64,000 nt of DNA from Amborella trichopoda (lineage: Eukaryota; Streptophyta; Magnoliopsida; Amborellales; Amborellaceae). This document shows, one piece after another, positions 35,526 to 47,689 of the stretch; within the stretch, counting starts at the first letter, position 1, and each line of letters begins with the position of its first letter. Below the pieces are notes generated by a model. It worked only from the letters and a program-made list of their open reading frames with translations, made no database searches and had not been told where the DNA came from. The stretch covers positions 1,848,730 to 1,912,729 of the forward strand of contig NW_006499207.1 in assembly GCF_000471905.2 (NCBI RefSeq), in the 5' to 3' direction. Made by a program: the position numbers and the translations under genes.

Positions 35526-36048
35526 ACGTGGTAGGTCAGTCAGTAAGGGGTCAGAATGCCATGACTGAACTAGACTTTTGTACGCAGATCACGTTTGGAC
35601 CGGTTCTCGACGATCTTGGGACTGTGGCTGGGGACCCGATTCCCCACGGTCTTGAGACTATGGCTGAAGAGTGGCTGAGTCTTCTTTTGCGACAGCAACC
35701 ACAACATCGAGCTCATTGAGCTCTTCTTCAGGCTTCATCGTCTGAAGGAGGTAGAAGGGATTTAGGTGAAGAGGGTCATCAAAATTGGTTGTTTTGACTG
35801 CCTTGGTCACCTCCCTAGTCAAAATTCATAGACCTCTATCGCGTTTAGCCTTGAGGTTTTGATGGACCTTGCACCAAAACAGTGATATAGGTTGTCGCTG
35901 GTCAATTCCTTCTGCACAGGAGAGAGCTGTCTCCATCAGGTGCAGTAATGGATGAGGGCCAAGAATTGGAATCATCTTGGGCCGAGGAGGATGAAGGACT
36001 CGATCTTCCGTAAGGTCCATGCCCCGAGCTCTCTTATGAGATACAAAG

Positions 36049-36825
36049 CTATGACCAAAGTGTTGGGGCTGGTTCAGGATGGTACTCTTGGGGAAAATCT
36101 TCGCTGAAGGTGCTTGGCCGATGAAGGAGGAGCAGGAAGGAGCAGGGTCGACTCATGAGGAGGCCTAAGTAGAGGACGAGGGGCCATCTGAGATGGCGAC
36201 GCATGTGTGCCCCTTGAAGAAGGATTACAGGAGACCTTAGGGTCAACCCAGGATCGGGAAAATGAACTTTCCTTAAGAGACCAACAACTACGAGAAGGTG
36301 TTTCAGTAGGAGAACAGGTGTAGGCCTGCCCCTTACAGAGTGCGCTTGTGTGTGCATAAGAGAAGGATGAGAAGGTCGTACCCTGTGTACTTGGGTTGGC
36401 TCAATAACAGCATTGCCCGAGCAGTGAGATGCACATGAGTGGCATGCACGGGATCTGGCCTTGGAAGGTTTGATCTTGAATAAGGTTTTGAGGCAATAGA
36501 AGGGTTGCCCCGAGGTGTGACTCAAGTGGGTTACCCACGAGCCTTGTCGATGTGTTGACCCTCTAGGGATAGAGACCAATGGTGTAGGAATGTGAGGGGT
36601 AGCCCTATGGCGATCCACAAAAGCAATGGCAACTTGCTTGCGTTTTGTAGAAAGGGACTGGGCAGCCTTGCAGCATACCTCAGAAACATGACCGGCAAGT
36701 GACTTGCCGGTGGCTGGGTGCATGCCGTGTGGGGCAACATAAGTGCTTCCCATGGAAGGTGCCTTTGTGGAGTTTCCACCAGAGTGAAGTGATGGGGAGT
36801 GAGGGACCTTCAAGTTCTTCCTCAC
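36049..36825 (-). pseudogene. Leader ORF of the large Tat-like element
   Basis: 258 codons without a stop. It begins MRKNLKVPHSPSLHSGG, carries PATGKSLAGHVSEVCCKAAQ and is rich in His, Pro, Arg and Ser. It is homologous to 17596-18207 (PATGKS block, then RATPH.PTP). It lies between the PBS and gag, the usual place of the first ORF in Ogre-type elements. No domain is recognised. Whether it is still translated is unknown, but it is the longest uninterrupted ORF of this element. Confidence 0.6.
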
Positions 36826-37061
36826 ACTGGTTCAGGTTAAGGCCTGGGAGCTAGACAAGGGATCTTTGCTCAAGAGGATAGTCGAGAACGAAGTCAAAGG
36901 ACCTTGCTCCCTAGGGACACTCTCGAATAAGGGGATAAAAAAATCTACGATCCGGATAAATGGTTACGGAACCCAACATCCATAAGGGAATGTGAAAAGA
37001 GAATGAAAGGAGATAAAGAAGAAACTAGCCAAACAAGAACGATTCGACTAAGGGGTAGTAA

Positions 37062-37082
37062 GTCCCTAATGGAGTCCCCAAG
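37062..37082 (-). promoter_or_regulatory. Primer-binding site candidate of the large Tat-like element
   Basis: On the minus strand TTGGGGACTCCATTAGGGA lies 9 bp after the LTR end AAGGCA. This fixes LTR C as the 5' LTR and the element as minus-strand. It has the same form as the site at 17464-17483. The tRNA was not verified (arginine type suspected). Confidence 0.6.
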
Positions 37083-37091
37083 TTAGTTAGA

Positions 37092-40000
37092 TGCCTTGAT
37101 CTGGCCCTTCGGATCTCAAGAGGATTGGGTGGAACGCATATCGGGTTTAAGGAGAGACCCGAGACGTTTGTGAGATCTCTCTCTCGAGAACCTCGTTCGA
37201 AAATGGGGGCAGGTGTTACCAACATGTGAGAGGGGAATTTAAAAGTGGGTTCGGGTCTTATTCAGGCTGACTCACGTCGGCGCTCTATTAGATCACGAAG
37301 AATGCCCCTCAGTAAAAAAACTGGTTCCAAATCGCTCCCTTGGCTCGTATTCTTCTTATTTTGTACTTTCCTGGAATCACACACATATAGGAAAAATGTT
37401 ATGGGACAGGTGGGTCAGGCCTCACCCTTTTCCTCCTTGATGAGCATACACATGCATGCGTATTCAAAAAGAAGAAAGAAAGATGGGGGGGGAGAAGAAT
37501 TTGACCAAGCGATAAGATCAGGACAATGACTAGGCTGGAGGATGATTGGCGTAATGTGGTGACGAAACGAGCTCGGTAACAGAGACCGACTCACGAGATC
37601 ACTATTGCCAATATCGACTAGCTAAGAACGATGGTCGGTCTGTCCTGGCAGTATAGCGTGCCAAGTGAACCTGACACAACAACATTATATCTAGACGATA
37701 GAACCGCCATGAGATGTTAACCTCAATCCCTTTTGGTCGAATGAAAGAGTAACTAAGGAATGGTTAAAGAGAAGAACGAAATAGTTGAAAGGAGAGAATA
37801 AAAGGAAGAGAGGAGGGAGAATACGGAAGAGGAGATGCAGTCGGCGCTAGACATTATTGACTATTTCAGGAGATGGGAGAGAGGGGAAGCAGTGGGTGCT
37901 AGGATTCAACGGCTGTGTTAGATGAGAAGAGATGAAGGCGATCAACTGGCACTAAGTTTCGCCAACTGACAAAAAAAGAGAGGGAAAACCAGTCAGTGCT
38001 AGGTCTCACCGACTAACAGAAGAGGAGAGAAAAGACTAACGGCATCAAGTCTCGCCGACTGATAGAGGAAAAAAGAGAAGATCAACCGGTGCTAGGTCTC
38101 GCCGACTGATAGGAGAGGAGAGAGAAGACTAATCGACATTAAGTCTCACCAATTGATAGAGGAGAAAGAAGACCAACTGACGCTAGGTCTTGTTGGTTGA
38201 TAGAAGAAGAGAGAGAAAATCAACCGACATCAAGTCTTACCGATTGATAGGAGAAGAGAGAGAAAACCAATAGGTGTTAAGTCTCATCGACTGATAGGAG
38301 AAGAGAGAGAAGACCAACAGGTGCTAGGCCCCACGGATTGATAGAAGAAGCGAGAGAAAATGAACCGACGCTAGGTCTCGTCTGTTAACAGAAGAAGATA
38401 GAGAGGACCAACCGATGCTGGGCCTCGCCAGTGTAGTAGTAAAACGGGCTTTGTAACTCAGATCGACTGAACATAATTACCACTAAATGATATTATCAAT
38501 ATCGAATAGCTGGACAGTGGCGACAAAGCGGGCACAATAACTCTGACCGACACAATGAAATTATAGCAAAACGACAGGACTATCATGGATGGCTAGTCTC
38601 AACCCCTCTTAATCAAACAAAAGAATAAAAGAAAGAATAGAGATCAGAGAGAGAGAGAAAAGAAGAAGGATAAAAGGTAAAGAAGAGAATAGAAAGAAGA
38701 GGAGAAAGAGAAGGAAAGGAGAAGAAGATCGAGAGAGAGGATAGAGGGAAAAGAAAATGTACAGACAAACACAGATGGCAATGAAAGAAGGAGAAATAAA
38801 ACTTAGTTGGCGTTGTGTCCCCGCCGGTTGTGACGAATAGGGAGAAGAGAGAAAAGACATAGGCGGCAATGCGCTTCCACCGACTATGACAGAAGGAAGG
38901 GGAGAGAAGACACAGGCGATGCTGAGCCTTCGTTGACTGTGTTAGAAGAAGAAGAAAGAGAAGAAATAGACAACACCGAGCCTTCGCCAGCTGTGGTGGA
39001 AGAAGAGGAAAGAGAAGACACAGGCGAAGCTAAGCCTTCGTCGGCTTTGTTATGAGAAGAAGAAAGAGAACACATAGACATCGCTGAGCCTTCACCAACT
39101 ATGTTAGAAGAAGAAGGGAAAGAAGATACAGAAGGCGTCGAGCCTTCGTCAGCTATGTTAGAAGAAGAAGGGAAAGATGAGGACAACCCGTGCTGTGTAA
39201 GAAGAAGAAGGGAAAGAGAAGACATAGACAGTGTCGAGCCTTCGCTGACTATGTTAGAAGAAGAAGGCAGAGAAATCAAAAGAGGAGCTGAACCCTAGCT
39301 GGTTGTGTTAGAAGAAGAAGAAAGAGATAGAGCATAGACGATAATGGACTTCACCATCTGGGACACAAGAAAGGCGCAAGAGAAAACACAGACGGCAATG
39401 GATTTCATCGTCTGAGACACAAGAGAGACGAGAGAGTCTCATTGTCCGGTCCACCATCCTGGTTAAGGCTCGACTCACTGTTTGTGTCTCAGAAACAGGA
39501 AGACATCACACCTAACTAGAGGTCCGCCATAGGTGAATAGAGAAAAGAAAGAAGAGCAGGGAATGAAAGACATGATAGACTAGAGGAGGAAGAGAGAGAA
39601 AGAGATAAAGATGAAAGAAGGAGAGAAATAATGAGAAAAAAAGAGGAGAGAGAAAGAGATAGAAAGATATGAGAGAGAAAAGAGGAGAGAGAAAGTTAGT
39701 TATTGAGGGGTACCGACCCTTTTCGTCTCTATCCTCTCTCCTCTCTCTCTCTCCAAGATGCACCCATGAACTTAAGTGAGAATTGAAAGCTTTATTGATC
39801 AATGTGTAAAATTAATCGAACGGTGTTTATAATTGGGTTTTGCATGTTTATATAGAATTGGGCCCGAACATGGGTGGATGGTAAAAAACTAGCCTAATTG
39901 ATGATAAATGCAATTATTTTGAATTAAAGAAAATTAAGAAAATAGGGTGCCAAAGGACTATTTTCCCCTGCCTAACAATAGATGGAATTTCATAACAGTC

Positions 40001-42858
40001 CATGTTGCTGCCCTAGAACTTGTGTGATCTTCCGTGACTAATCCGATCGTACTTTGATGATCGTGTGATCGAAATATCATTTTTTTCTTGTAGGGCTCGG
40101 CATGACAATCGATTTGATACTAATTTCGAGCCATGGATCGTGTTTTTTGGCCACGATCATGAGACTTGAAATTTGCATGAATCATAAAAGCTTTGGATCG
40201 ATAGTGTGCTCATTCCTTGATGTTTTTGTTCAGTTGATTCATTGTAGTGCACTGAGCATGCCGTCATGATCGTGTGGAAAGAAATGGGACATGTTTTGGA
40301 GTCCGAATGAACATTTCACAACTTTTAGGTTTTGGTCAGAATCTGGAATCCAACGGCCGAAATTTACAGTCACTTTGTCTCCTTCTTTTGCAAAATCCAA
40401 CCGTTCATCATACATGAGGTTTGGACCAATGATATCCCTAGACCTAATGCACATGATGGAATTAGTTTTGCATCAATCCGATGTGTGAGCGTCATGATTT
40501 GGCTGCTCGAGTGAGGCATGTTGCCGTTGAATTTTCTTCAACTTCTTCATGGATCAGCAGCTTCTCTTTAGCTTTTCTCCCTGCTCGGGTGTCGTCATGG
40601 GGCGTATCACATATTGAAACGCTCGTCTTGACAAGACAAATAGGCTCACAAAATTTGAGCTCAATCTGACTCAGGATGAGTGAGATATGGGCCTAAAATT
40701 ATTGCTTGTGACTGTGATGATAGTCACCTTTAATGGTGTTTTGGTGCTGGGTGGCCACATGGGAATGGTGTGCAGCTCCTCCTGTTTCAATGTTTTGCTC
40801 TTAACATTGTCCTAGAGTGGATGATTAAGCTGAAACTTGACCTAAGGGTTTTTTTACCATGTCAGATCCAATGGTGGTGATCTCATAGCTGTTTGACACA
40901 CCAAAAATATAGCTCTAGTTGTAAGGGTCTAGGGTGTTAGAGGCCATTTTTCCAAAATTATTTTTTTGTGTTCACTACCTTAGACATGTTAGATTGTGAC
41001 GAAACTTAGTAGGTGACCTTTTAGAGTACCTATGAAGATCTTGACCAATTCTGGGGCTCTTTTGAGACTGTCGAGAATTCCACTATTTTGTCAAGCTTCC
41101 TCTTTATTCACGTCAGGGTCCAAGGTTCTGAAAAATGTGTTCAATCAGCTTGCCCCACAGAATATTGTGCTTCAAGAGAAGCGATAAGGACAACATTCAA
41201 AAAATTTCCTTAGGCTTTATTACTCTTTTCGTCCTAGCCATAGGACCACGTGAATGTCGAGGAGATTCGCACAATGATGCAACTAGGATGCCCAAACGTT
41301 GGGATGCATTGTTGGCAGGTCCGTCCGTGGAGACTTTAGGGGGAGAAGAGACTTTTTTGAGGGATCCTGTCAAAGTCATCACTCTCAAGGGATTAGTTGT
41401 GACTCTGATAGGTGAGGATTTTGTACGGACCTCGTTGATCAGAATCAAGCCCATCTGGCAATTGAGTACCATTTCGAAGGGCATTATTCTCATTTCATCT
41501 GGGTTTGTTTGTATCCTCTGGTGTTGCGCCATGTTTCAAGGATTTTATTTGTTCGCCATCTGCTTTGTGCACCAATTATTTCTTAGCGAGTAGGGTACCT
41601 CAGTTTATCGAGGTGACCAGCTTTGGTATAACCCCAACCATGACTATGTAGTTTCGACAATCAAGATACCTCTCGATTATGATTACCGCACCAAATTCAT
41701 GGTTGACTTGGCTTTCTTGGGGCATCTTCAACATTTTGGAGTGTGTTGTTAACCTCTTGGGAATGATGCTCTTCTTCATGAGACTTGTCTTACTTTCTTA
41801 ATGAATCTTCTGCTCATCGAGTCTTCCCTGTAAATGGACTCTGGTTGTCGGAATCTTTCCTTAAAGATCGTATTTTTTAGTCCTGGTATTGTGACACCAA
41901 GGGTTTTTCTTTTTTTGAATGTGGGCTGAAGCCACTTATTAAGGCAAGTGCTACATCAACCTGTTTATTGGTCTGAGCGTCCTTTGTGGATTTTCACTTG
42001 GACTTTGGGAAGCGGCGTCGTGGTGATGATTTTCACTAACTTCCTTTTTATTTGCGGCTCTTTTACCCATGACCTTTCGGCCATGTGCACACTTTTTTTC
42101 CATTGTTGCTCACATTGCCCTTTCAGGTTTTCACTGTGCCCGGGTTGTTTTACTTTCACTAAACTCTCTTACTCATGGTTTCGTGACCATGCCCATCCGT
42201 CATTTTACTCATGGCTTTTCCGTGTCTAGGTGTACACAATGTTTCTTATTCTTTTTTTTTTTTTTTGTTGAGGGAATGTTTAAGGTCATACCCTCGGGAC
42301 CTGTGCGAAGCCCTTTAACATCATGCGGTTCGGATGTGCACTATGGTTTAAAGACATATAGCTTGATCATGGTGGGGATGGATGGCAGTCTATGGAGGCC
42401 ATGGAGTGAGAATGGTGGTAGTTTTAGCTCGCTTTGGGGAGATGGAACGAGGCTACCTATGAAAGTTGGATGAGTATGAAAGGAACGTCCAAAGTGGTGA
42501 CCCACTAACTGACAACGAGTATGGATGGCGGAATGGCTTGTCGTTCTGTGAGCATGGACGAGACTCACTAGGGAGTGATGGATGATGGAAATGAAGAAAG
42601 GTGGACTCACAGGGGAGTCGGTGAAGATGGTGCGCACACGAACATGTCAGTTAGGGAAGGTGTACGTTAAGATGCACGTAAAGGGTGTGTGCGCATATGT
42701 TGTGGAGTGTATTTAAGGTCATGCCTCCAGGACCTGTGCTAAGCAGTTTAACATCATGCGGTTAGGATGTGGACTATGGTTTCAGGTCATAAAGCTTGGA
42801 CTGTGACTATGTGGTTTAGAGTCCTACAACTTGGACCATGCAGTTTAAGGTCATATAG
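37092..42858 (-). mobile_element. LTR copy C, first part (5' LTR), interrupted at 42858
   Basis: It starts TGCCTTGATCTGGCC and follows LTR B: GAGAGGGGAATTTAAAAGTG (37220), the minisatellite at 37930-38430, a GA-rich zone at 39530-39690, CCCCTGCCTAACAATAG (near 39966), GGGTGGCCACATGGG (40749) and TTTTACCCATGACCTTTCGG (42060). It ends inside the 35-bp array at CAGTTTAAGGTCATATAG. The chromovirus begins at 42859 and copy C resumes at 58117. Confidence 0.85.
38870..39330. repeat. ~60-bp minisatellite unique to LTR copy C
   Basis: About eight units carry GAAGACACAGGCGATGCTGA, then GCCTTCG and a TGTTAGAAGAAGAAG tail. Units are spaced 57-60 bp, so open frames on both strands run through it (for example 38884-39279). 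No counterpart is seen in A or B. Confidence 0.85.
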
Positions 42859-44019
42859 TGTCACAACCTCGCTCCCTGACCCCTGCCATCCCATAACGGA
42901 CGGTGATAGAGCTCAGGATCGCAAACACAGAGGTCGTGTACGTCACTCGGGTGGGAGTGCCATCAACACGTATTAAAAGTAAAGAATCAAAGCATACCAC
43001 GAAAGAAGATAAAACGTGTACATCAAGCAACGAAAAACTAAATAACTTATTGTAAAGACATTTTGGGGATGAAAAACTAAATGAATGTTATCTTCATTCA
43101 TCCCCAAAATGTCTTTACAATAAGTTTTGAGGCTTACAAGCCATACATTCATCTCAAAAGTATTACATTAAAAGAACAATACGTGGCAACACCACCAGGC
43201 ACCTACAAAGTCAAGAAGAGAGTTCTGAACTGGCTTGAACTCCAAACACCTCCTATCGTCGATCCGTCACCTACCACACACGATCAGGTACTAGTTCTCT
43301 ACACGGATGAAGTAAGCAGAGTGAGCAATAAACTCACTTGGTAGATCACTGCCGTTATATTTCGAACTGTCAGTAGTACATAATTACATGTCCGTGATTT
43401 GTCAAAATTCACATTTGTTCCTTAGAATGTGGTCACACGTTAGAGTATATATAAGTGTTGTACAGATACATTCAGATGTTCATACAAAATACAAAATTTG
43501 AATAAGAAGAACTGAAACAAGATACTCCTGAAGTAGAAGCCCTATTCATTAGCCCAAGCCAATCCCATTACTTTGGACTTTTATCATCACTCAGGAGGGA
43601 AGACATTGACAAGTGAACATCACTTTGTATTGTCTTCACGCACACACACACACACTCCCCAGCACGCCTTGGGGTTTTTGATAGGCTGAGGCCTTGCAAG
43701 ACACTACCCTCTTACTCTCTCACCACTAGAGGACGTTACACTACCAAAGGGGTCCCAATGGATAGTGCCCAGAAATCTTGGGGGGGTGCAACCCTCCCAA
43801 GTACAAGCAGAGCCTAACTCCCTTCCTATCATCAGGAGTCAGGGACGAATCACGTGGCAAGTCCATGCTCACATGGCAAGGTGCGGCAAGTCCATGCTCA
43901 AACATACAGAGTCTGACAGAATATCACATAAATATCATTATGCAGCAAGTCCATGATCACACGCCAGAATTAGAGGGCTCACTACCAACGGAGGATCCAT
44001 TGTGTAGTGGTCAGAATCA

Positions 44020-44500
44020 GACTCCATATAACAGAATCAAAGCTCATATAACAGAATCAGAGTTCAGATAACAGAATCAAAGTTTTGACAACAGAATCGG
44101 AGTTCATATAATAGAATCAGAGTTCTTATAACAGAATCAGAGTTCTTATAACAGAATCAAAGTTTATATAACAGAATTATATAAAATCAGAGTTCTTATA
44201 ACAGAATCAGAGTTCTTATAATAGAATCATAGTTCATATATTAGAATCATAGTTTTTATAATAGAATTAGAGTTCTTATAACTGAATTAGAGTTCATATA
44301 ACAGAATCATTGTTCATATATCATAGTTCTTATGATAGAATCAAAGTTCATATAATAGAATCAGGGTTCTTATAAATCAGAGTTATTAAAACAGAATCAA
44401 AGTTCATATAATAGAATCAGAGTTCATATAACAAAATCAGAGTTAGTATAACAGATCAAAGTTCTTATAACATAAATAGAGTTCATATAACAGTAGTCAG
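44020..44500. repeat. 20-bp array TTCTTATAACAGAATCAGAG (left LTR)
   Basis: About 24 imperfect 20-bp units. The homologous array in the right LTR spans 55365-55935 with about 28 units. Unit variants (TTCATATA / TTCTTATA) are interspersed in both. Confidence 0.95.
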
Positions 44501-45209
44501 AGTAACGATGTCACGCTTTCTAAAAATTTAGGAAGTGACATCCAAATCAATACAAGGTATAGCTTTTGTTCCATTTGGAATTTGAAGATAGTTTCAAAAT
44601 AAATTTTATATTAGACACATCTATCTTTCAATTAGAGGTGATTTGAGCGAAATCAAACCTTATTTGGCCCCTCAAGAGAACCCAAGAAAAGAGACACTTA
44701 GTCTCAAATTTGTTGTGCAGTGAAAATAGTTACATGCGTTTAAAATTCTGCTCAACATGTGAATTAAATATGACTCATAACCGGTTCCAATCGCTAGTTT
44801 GGGATAAAATGGATATTTTTAGTTTGTCAAATTCAGTGACATCAGAGGCATCAACTCTGTGCTTTTGCTAAAACTGTCCAGAGTGACACACTTTCATAAA
44901 ACGAAGCGTAACTTTCAATCTAAAGAGAATTTCAAAATATCCACATGCAAGTTTTAACCTACTCAGATATCTTTCAAAAGGCTGTGGTTTGACATAAAAT
45001 TGATTTCGTTTGGTTGGTGAAAACCAGTAATCACAAAAGGGTTGAGAAGAATTTAGTCCCTCTTTGTGTTTCAACTCTATTCCTCTAGCACAATTCCTAT
45101 GCAATGTTTTGCCCAAAATCATGCTTGAAATCATGATTCAACTCATTCACCATTTAAATTTATTCGTGCTTTAATTCATGCCTCATACAACTTGGTGTAA
45201 CGGGGTAGA

Positions 45210-47580
45210 TGTCACGCCCCAAGAATTTACAATACTGATATTCCTGAGATGTGATAGTCACAACATATATACATCTCTTGATAGGATAAATTTACAGTGG
45301 CGAATTCTTACAAAGTAACAAAAGAAAGTTTGAGCACAACAACAATATCTTCCATAGTTGATCCTGACGAGCACTCAAAATGAAACCGCAGTTATCCTGA
45401 AAAATGTTTACCATAATTTGATGAGTTTGGCTACTCAGTAAGTGATAATCATAATCCTAAAAATAATCATGGTTGAAAGACCTCAATATTTTCAGAAAGG
45501 AGATCTATTAACAGAAATGCATCAACAGTTTCACTTTCAAAAATGCATAATTAAGTATAATTCGAATAATTGAAATGCGTAGAACATTTTAACGTCAGTG
45601 TAAAATTCAAAAGATTTCACAAAATACCCTACTGGTGTCCCAAGTAGGTAACGTCTTGATGGGTCCACTTAATCCCTATCAGCGTCCCAGATAGGTCCAC
45701 TTTTACCTCACTGGCGTACTGAATGAGTCCACTTAATCCCTACCGGCGTACCGGATAGGTCCACTTATACCTCACCAACGAACCGAATGAGTCCACTCGC
45801 ATACTTCAAGTATTTTTAAATCTCTTTAAATATTCGAAAGCAGCAATATCATGTACTCAACATATCACTGAAATTATTATTATGACTTTCACTGAAACCA
45901 TTAATAACAGTCACTTTCAATAACATTTAAAAAATAACCAGTCAAATATTTTGGGCTCAAATTTAGAAAGGTAGCAGTTCGTAAAAACATTGTAGCATAA
46001 TTGTCAATCTAATATATATAAAAAAAACTCTTATAGATATTCAAGAATACGGAATTATCTCAATTTATGGAATCTTAATTCGCAAATAAACATTTCACAG
46101 ACAATGCTAATAATTAATGGCAAAATATCAATTTTNNNNNNNNNNNNNNNNNNNNNNNNNNNNNNNNNNNNNNNNNNNNNNNNNNNNNNNNNNNNNNNNN
46201 NNNNNNNNNNNNNNNNNNNNNNNNNNNNNNNNNNNNNNNNNNNNNNNNNNNNNNNNNNNNNNNNNNNNNNNNNNNNNNNNNNNNNNNNNNNNNNNNNNNN
46301 NNNNNNNNNNNNNNNNNNNNNNNNNNNNNNNNNNNNNNNNNNNNNNNNNNNNNNNNNNNNNNNNNNNNNNNNNNNNNNNNNNNNNNNNNNNNNNNNNNNN
46401 NNNNNNNNNNNNNNNNNNNNNNNNNNNNNNNNNNNNNNNNNNNNNNNNNNNNNNNNNNNNNNNNNNNNNNNNNNNNNNNNNNNNNNNNNNNNNNNNNNNN
46501 NNNNNNNNNNNNNNNNNNNNNNNNNNNNNNNNNNNNNNNNNNNNNNNNNNNNNNNNNNNNNNNNNNNNNNNNNNNNNNNNNNNNNNNNNNNNNNNNNNNN
46601 NNNNNNNNNNNNNNNNNNNNNNNNNNNNNNNNNNNNNNNNNNNNNNNNNNNNNNNNNNNNNNNNNNNNNNNNNNNNNNNNNNNNNNNNNNNNNNNNNNNN
46701 NNNNNNNNNNNNNNNNNNNNNNNNNNNNNNNNNNNNNNNNNNNNNNNNNNNNNNNNNNNNNNNNNNNNNNNNNNNNNNNNNNNNNNNNNNNNNNNNNNNN
46801 NNNNNNNNNNNNNNNNNNNNNNNNNNNNNNNNNNNNNNNNNNNNNNNNNNNNNNNNNNNNNNNNNNNNNNNNNNNNNNNNNNNNNNNNNNNNNNNNNNNN
46901 NNNNNNNNNNNNNNNNNNNATCACATTTATTTTTAATAATTTTACAATATCTAAAATTTTCTAACAATGGACAAGAAAAATAAATAAATTTATTTTTTTA
47001 AGAATTTATAGCATTTAAGATTTTTAACATAGATAAAATATCACAATTTTATTAAAAAGATTATTTTTCAAAATAATGAGGTCGCTTGCGCATAAAATTT
47101 ATCGCGCGTAAAATTCATGATAATAAGCTGAAGTAATTATTTCATTTTCTTTCTAAAAAGAACGGATTATTTTTCAAGATAATGAAGTCACTTACCTAAA
47201 ATATTTGACGGGGAACATTCGATAAAAATTCGGCTAAAGAGAGAAAGACCTCACTGCGTTTCGACTAGAAAGAGAAAGATCTCAAAACGTTTCTAGGGTG
47301 GGAGTCCTCGCCTCTCCTATTTAAAGTCTTAAGACACCTTATTATTTTATCTTATTAAGTTACACCTCATACATGAGGTGTAACAATTATATTACACCTG
47401 AACGTTTGAAGCCCACATCTAGTGAAGGACGTGGCAAAGCAGCAAAAAAACTTAAACCAAAATCTTTTGAAAGTAGTGATGGTCCCTAAGGACCATCATG
47501 CTCATATGGACCATCATTTATTAAAAGGTTCTTTTCTACTTCTTTTTTTTTTGTTTTTTTGAATTTTAAGGACCATTACA
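45210..47580 (-). repeat. Left LTR of the mini-element (contains the assembly gap)
   Basis: It aligns with the right LTR along its whole length apart from the gap. The gap flanks, CAAAATATCAATTTT on the left and ATCACATTTATTTTTAATAA on the right, match right-LTR positions only about 100 bp apart (near 48585 and 48685). Confidence 0.9.
46136..46919. other. Assembly gap, 784 N
   Basis: A run of N. The open frames that cross it are artefacts. Its true size is probably near 100 bp (see findings). Confidence 1.
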
Positions 47581-47689
47581 TTCTTCCCCCCTTGAAGAAA
47601 TTTTGTCCTCTAAATTTGTGTCCCTGATTATTGAAAAAGATTTTTAAATTTCCTAAGAGTCTTAAACTTATTGCTATGAAACCATAATT
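47581..47689 (-). promoter_or_regulatory. Internal segment of the mini-element: PBS and PPT only
   Basis: On the minus strand it begins ATGGTTTCATAGC, a two-mismatch form of the initiator-Met tRNA PBS TGGTATCAGAGC. It ends AGAGGACAAAATTTCTTCAA followed by GGGGGGAAGAA, the polypurine tract next to the 3' LTR. Nothing else is present: the minimum needed for reverse transcription by another element's proteins. Confidence 0.75.

Noticed and set aside
38884-39298. Ser-rich and Glu-rich ORFs on opposite strands
   Set aside because: They are products of the ~60-bp GAAGAAGAAG-containing array of LTR C.
44020-44500. CRISPR-like regular array (also 55365-55935 and 25390-26680)
   Set aside because: Units are contiguous tandem repeats with no unique spacers, lie inside LTRs, and the genome is a plant.
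46055-46983. Four ORFs of 279-289 residues on both strands
   Set aside because: They are translations through the 784-base N gap and carry no sequence information.
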